Origin: a bacterium HR20
Lineage (GTDB): Bacteria > Bacteroidota > Ignavibacteria > Kapaibacteriales > NICIL-2
Length of the DNA stretch: 8,788 nucleotides
Reading direction: 5' to 3'
NCBI GenBank assembly: GCA_002898675.1
Contig: BEHW01000071.1
Location: 2,501 to 11,288, forward strand
Shown here: piece after piece, positions 5,856 to 8,788 of the stretch
Position numbering within the stretch: position 1 is the stretch's first letter
How the letters are laid out: every line of letters starts with the position of its first letter
The notes under the pieces: generated by a model
Told to the model about the DNA's origin: nothing
Seen by the model: the letters and a program-made list of their open reading frames with translations, nothing else
Database searches by the model: none
Program-made: the position numbers and the translations under genes

Positions 5856-7043
5856 TCACTGCGTTTGCAGAAGCTGCACCTGTACACCGTCGCTGGCTCG
5901 GACGCTGAAGTGCTCCCGCAGGAACGGGACTAAATCGAGCGATTCCCACGGGAATTCCTCTCGCCCGAAGTGGCCATAGACTGATGTCCGGCGAAAAATC
6001 GGGCGCCGCAGTCCAAAGCGTGCAATGATACCCCTTGGGGTCAAATCCACATGCTCACGGATGAATGACTCCAGCTCAGCACTCTCCGCTGTGCGGCTAC
6101 CGTGCAGGTTCACCATGATCGAAACTGGCTCGGCAACGCCGATTGCATAGCTGAGCTGGATGGTACACTCATCGGCAAGCCCAGCGGCAACGATGTTTTT
6201 CGCCAAGTAGCGCGCCGCATACGCTGCGGAGCGGTCCACTTTGGTTGCGTCCTTCCCGCTAAATGCACCTCCCCCGTGCGGTGCTCGGCCGCCATAGGTA
6301 TCCACGATGATTTTCCTCCCCGTCAATCCCGTGTCCCCGTGCGGCCCACCGATGACAAATTTCCCCGTTGGGTTGATGTAGTATCGCGTTTGTTGGCTGA
6401 GCAGCTCAGCAGGGACCACCGCTGGGATGACATACTCTCGGATGTCCGCTTCGATGCGCTGTTGGGAAACGCCATCGTCGTGCTGCGTTGAAATGACAAT
6501 TGCCCGAACACCGATGATCTGACCAGCATCGCTGTACTCAACCGTCACTTGGCTTTTCGCGTCTGGACCGAGATACGGCATAACGTCCGGCTGTGTCTTC
6601 CGTATCTCCGCAAGACGACGCACCAGCCCGTGTGCGAGCATGATCGGCAACGGCATGTACGCACTGGTTTCCCTGCAAGCATAGCCGAACATGATTCCCT
6701 GATCGCCAGCACCCCCGCTATCAACACCGAGCGCAATGTCCGGTGACTGCTTGTTGATGACATTGATGATTGCGCACGATTCTGCATCGAAGCGATACGT
6801 TGGCTTGGTATACCCAATCTCCCGGATGACACCGCGCACAAGTTCTGGCAGGTCAATGTATGTCGTCGTTGTGATCTCACCACCGACGACGATCATCCCC
6901 GTTGTTGCAAAGCATTCGCACGCAACGCGACCATCGGGATCATCCCGAAGCACTGCATCGAGCACCGCATCGGAAACTTGGTCGCAAAGTTTATCGGGAT
7001 GGCCTTCGGAGACCGATTCAGAGGTAAACAGGTGCGTTGCCAT
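5856..7043 (-). CDS. metK: S-adenosylmethionine synthetase
   Basis: This complete 395-residue cytosolic enzyme makes S-adenosylmethionine from ATP and L-methionine. Signatures include FTSESVSEGHPDK at residues 6-18 (ATP/Mg binding), the GAGDQGIMFGY hexapeptide region at 111-121, GGPHGDTGLTGRK at 232-244, and the P-loop-like GGGAFSGKDATKVDRS at 257-272. The usual Pro after GKD is Ala here, a minor change. Length matches the bacterial family (about 380-400). It begins 51 bases after the stop of the muconolactone-isomerase-like gene and has no clear Shine-Dalgarno sequence. I looked for a SAM riboswitch in the 51-base gap and further up and saw none. A tRNA-Leu and a terminator follow. Confidence 0.98.
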   Translation of the reverse strand: MATHLFTSESVSEGHPDKLCDQVSDAVLDAVLRDDPDGRVACECFATTGMIVVGGEITTTTYIDLPELVRGVIREIGYTKPTYRFDAESCAIINVINKQSPDIALGVDSGGAGDQGIMFGYACRETSAYMPLPIMLAHGLVRRLAEIRKTQPDVMPYLGPDAKSQVTVEYSDAGQIIGVRAIVISTQHDDGVSQQRIEADIREYVIPAVVPAELLSQQTRYYINPTGKFVIGGPHGDTGLTGRKIIVDTYGGRAPHGGGAFSGKDATKVDRSAAYAARYLAKNIVAAGLADECTIQLSYAIGVAEPVSIMVNLHGSRTAESAELESFIREHVDLTPRGIIARFGLRRPIFRRTSVYGHFGREEFPWESLDLVPFLREHFSVRASDGVQVQLLQTQ

Positions 7044-7094
7044 TCAACGTTCGAGTAAACCGACCTGGCGCGAAGTTACGACGGCTTGCCCTCA

Positions 7095-7394
7095 CTAATT
7101 GAGCGACATCGGAGCAGCCCGAACAGCAGATTCGAGAAACAACAGCGGATAGAACTTCGGACGAATGTAGTTGACAAGTGGAAACGAAGAAATCGTCCGC
7201 AGCAGCTCGCTCATGTCCTTGACGCGAAAAAATATCCACAGCTTCTCGCGGTCGCTCGAAACTGCAAAGTGCGTCACCGTCCCAGAGCGCATTAGCCGAA
7301 GCAACAGCTCATGCTGCTCCGGGATTCGACGTGCCATTTCTTCGTCGAAATCGGTGATGTCGAATTCCACCAAAAAAAGCTGCAATGATTCCAT
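7095..7394 (-). CDS. Muconolactone delta-isomerase-like small protein
   Basis: This 99-residue protein has the pattern of the muconolactone isomerase (MIase-like) ferredoxin-fold family. An N-terminal strand (LFLVEFDI) leads to a helix with repeated charged residues (EEMARRIPEQHELLLRLMRSG). A strand pair with WIFFRVKDMSELLRTISSFPL follows, then a final strand YIRPKFYPLL. The S-x-x-E-L-x-x-x-x-x-x-F-P-L segment is the most family-like part. The rest of a beta-ketoadipate pathway is not visible and the gene precedes metK, so the substrate is unknown and the name denotes fold rather than reaction. The start at 7392-7394 is the only good ATG. It faces away from the gene at 7474 across a 79-base divergent region in which I find no convincing promoter for this strand. 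The last ten residues lie beyond the core fold. Confidence 0.72.
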   Translation of the reverse strand: MESLQLFLVEFDITDFDEEMARRIPEQHELLLRLMRSGTVTHFAVSSDREKLWIFFRVKDMSELLRTISSFPLVNYIRPKFYPLLFLESAVRAAPMSLN

Positions 7395-7473
7395 CGGCGC
7401 ACTCGATCTAAATGGTCAGCGCCTCAAGACGGAGAACCTATTACAAGATTGCCCTCTGTCCACGAGGTAGAAC

Positions 7474-7875
7474 ATGCTAAATTTGCACATCATGCGAAAG
7501 GTCGGTGCTGCATTTCTCCTGCTACTTTTTGTCGGCACGGCAACGGAGCTCCCACAACTGGCTAAGCTACCGCTGCTGGTGATTCATTACCTCGATCACG
7601 TCAGCCGCGAGAAACTCTCCATTGCTGCATTCTTTGCCGAACACTACCTCCACGACGACATCTACGACGCCGATCGCGCGCAGGACCTTCAGCTCCCGTT
7701 CAAGGTCGAACTTCCCGGTGCATTGCTCCTCCTGGCTGAACCGCTCCCGCTTGACATGATTACACTCAACGACCTTCCTCCACAACATCTGCAGTATTCA
7801 TCCCACCTGCCGACTACTCTCCTGAGCGGTATTCCACCAGCGATCTGGCACCCACCAGCATTACCCCTCGCGTAG
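7474..7875 (+). CDS. Small secreted or membrane-anchored protein upstream of RND pump
   Basis: A 133-residue protein of unknown function. Residues 7-24 (MRKVGAAFLLLLFVGTAT) form a signal peptide or anchor. The middle, LPQLAKLPLLVIHYLDH, then SIAAFFAEHYLHDD and DADRAQDLQLPF, matches my memory of small uncharacterised proteins found ahead of CusA/CzcA pumps in Bacteroidota, which share K-x-P-x-L-x-x-H-Y/F, F-x-x-x-H-Y and a D-x-D...LPF stretch. The family name is not known to me. Several His and Asp/Glu residues would suit metal contact, but this is inference. The tail (90-133) is Pro/Leu-rich and has no pattern I recognise. The start at 7474 has GAGGT 5 nt upstream; an ATG at 7492 would remove six residues before the signal peptide. 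The pump gene starts 58 bases downstream, probably in one operon. Confidence 0.7.
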   Translation: MLNLHIMRKVGAAFLLLLFVGTATELPQLAKLPLLVIHYLDHVSREKLSIAAFFAEHYLHDDIYDADRAQDLQLPFKVELPGALLLLAEPLPLDMITLNDLPPQHLQYSSHLPTTLLSGIPPAIWHPPALPLA

Positions 7876-7933
7876 CATCTCATCGCGCAGAGAGCGCCAT
7901 ACCGATTTGTTCCACATTTGCCATTGATGACCC

Positions 7934-8788
7934 ATGATCAGTGCCATCATTCGATTGGCACTGCGCTGGCGTGGTGCTGTGCTTGCTGTCACAGCTGTCC
8001 TCGCTGCGATCGGCGCATGGAATCTTGCCCATTTGCCGATCGATGCAGTGCCTGATATTACCAACAATCAAGTGCAGGTGATCACAATCTCGCCGGCACT
8101 CGGTGCACCCGACGTCGAGCGACTTATCACCTTTCCCATCGGGCAGGCATGCAGCAACATCCCCGGACTTATTGAGCTACGGAGCTTCTCCCGCTTTGGT
8201 CTGTCGGTCATCACCCTGGTGTTCGACGATGACATTGACACCTATTGGGCACGACAACAAATCAGCGAGCGCCTTGCAACGGTTCGCTTGCAATTGCCCC
8301 CCGGAACAGGCATTCCTGAGCTTGCACCAGTAACCACTGGTCTTGGGGAAATTTACCAGTACGTCGTCCGCCCCAAACCCGGCTATGAAAGTCGCTACAC
8401 ACTTGCCGACCTGCGGACTATTCAAGATTGGATCGTGCGGCGGCAACTGCTCGGCACCCCTGGTGTGGCCGATGTCGCAAGCTTCGGGGGACTTCTCAAG
8501 CAATACGAGGTCGTCATCGAACCCGACCGACTCGCATCGCTTGGAGTGACAATCAGCGATGTCGCCAGTGCAATCGAGCGCAACAGCAGCAATGCGGGTG
8601 GCGCGTACATCGAGCGAGGTCCTACTGTTTCGTTCATTCGCACCGAAGGGTTCCTCGGTTCAATCACGGACATTGAGAATATCCCCATCACCAACGCACA
8701 AGGCTTTCCGGTTTTGGTGAAAGATGTCGCTACTGTCCGCATTGGATCGGCGATCCGCTACGGTGCAATGTGTTACCACGACCGTGGC
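7934..8788 (+). CDS. CusA/CzcA-type heavy-metal RND efflux pump, N-terminal part (runs off window)
   Basis: The frame is open from ATG 7934 to the last base: 285 codons of a protein that is normally over 1,000 residues. The first membrane segment (about residues 12-30) is followed by PIDAVPDITNNQVQVIT, a hallmark of the HME-RND family. Next come GAPDVERLITFPI, then PGLIELRSFSRFGLSVITLVF, typical of the porter domain entry. PGVADVASFGGLLKQYEVVI and DRLASLGVTISDVASAIERN belong to the periplasmic PN1/PN2 subdomains. It is the inner-membrane proton-driven subunit that exports Cu/Ag or Co/Zn/Cd through a tripartite CzcCBA-like complex. The metal-selecting residues lie beyond the window, so Cu versus Zn cannot be decided. 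I chose the start because upstream in-frame codons give no membrane segment. Ribosome binding is weak. Confidence 0.95.
   Translation, partial: MISAIIRLALRWRGAVLAVTAVLAAIGAWNLAHLPIDAVPDITNNQVQVITISPALGAPDVERLITFPIGQACSNIPGLIELRSFSRFGLSVITLVFDDDIDTYWARQQISERLATVRLQLPPGTGIPELAPVTTGLGEIYQYVVRPKPGYESRYTLADLRTIQDWIVRRQLLGTPGVADVASFGGLLKQYEVVIEPDRLASLGVTISDVASAIERNSSNAGGAYIERGPTVSFIRTEGFLGSITDIENIPITNAQGFPVLVKDVATVRIGSAIRYGAMCYHDRG

Noticed and set aside
5648..5979. Open frames across the tRNA (phrases like WRNWQTHHLEG and RKAGLEPARL)
   Set aside because: These are translations of the tRNA-Leu gene and its complement, not proteins.
7044..7094. SAM riboswitch upstream of metK
   Set aside because: The 51-base gap is too short for SAM-I and has no conserved core I recognise for SAM-II or other classes.
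7018..7239. Open frame containing SDVAQLVRAS, a phrase often seen where a tRNA is misread as protein
   Set aside because: I tried to fold 7044-7110 as a tRNA on the - strand. There is no acceptor pairing and no GTTCRA T-loop, so no tRNA is called.
7396..7423. GGCGC/GCGCC inverted repeat in the divergent intergenic region
   Set aside because: Only 5 bp with a 18-nt loop, easily expected by chance in this base composition.

Overview
The window looks like ordinary chromosomal DNA of a Gram-negative bacterium, around 55% GC by eye. It probably belongs to the Bacteroidota/Chlorobiota/Kapabacteria group. That placement is inferred from three things: a near-ideal Bacteroidota-type promoter (TTG, 20 nt, TAAGTTTG), mostly weak or absent Shine-Dalgarno sequences, and a small protein in front of an HME-RND pump that I recall as typical of Bacteroidota. 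No marker gene here fixes the lineage.

Left block (2-3689, + strand): six genes packed end to end with overlaps or 2-nt gaps. They are the C-terminal part of an M16 zinc peptidase-like protein, a DoxX-family membrane protein, ribose-5-phosphate isomerase B (rpiB), deoxyribose-phosphate aldolase (deoC), a CzcD-type Zn/Cd cation diffusion facilitator, and dUTPase (dut). A strong hairpin 8 nt after dut ends the unit. RpiB and DeoC belong to pentose and deoxynucleoside metabolism, Dut to nucleotide hygiene, and the transporter to metal homeostasis. The unit looks like a housekeeping read-through operon rather than one pathway.

Middle block (3690-5694, - strand): a 50-codon gene encodes a small peptide with a double-glycine leader. 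It has its own GGAGG ribosome-binding site and a Bacteroidota-type promoter whose -7 box lies in the loop of a perfect 12-bp inverted repeat. Upstream of it is a secreted PafA-like alkaline phosphatase with all metal ligands intact.

Right block A (5695-7394, - strand): a muconolactone-isomerase-like small protein, metK (S-adenosylmethionine synthetase) and tRNA-Leu(GAG), closed by a 10-bp-stem terminator.

Right block B (7474-8788, + strand): a small secreted or membrane-anchored protein precedes a CusA/CzcA-type heavy-metal RND efflux pump, which runs off the window edge.

The least explained element is the double-glycine peptide and its promoter architecture. No export transporter or modification enzyme for it is visible in the window. 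There are no insertion sequences, CRISPR arrays or rRNA genes, and no gene-free stretch over 300 bases.
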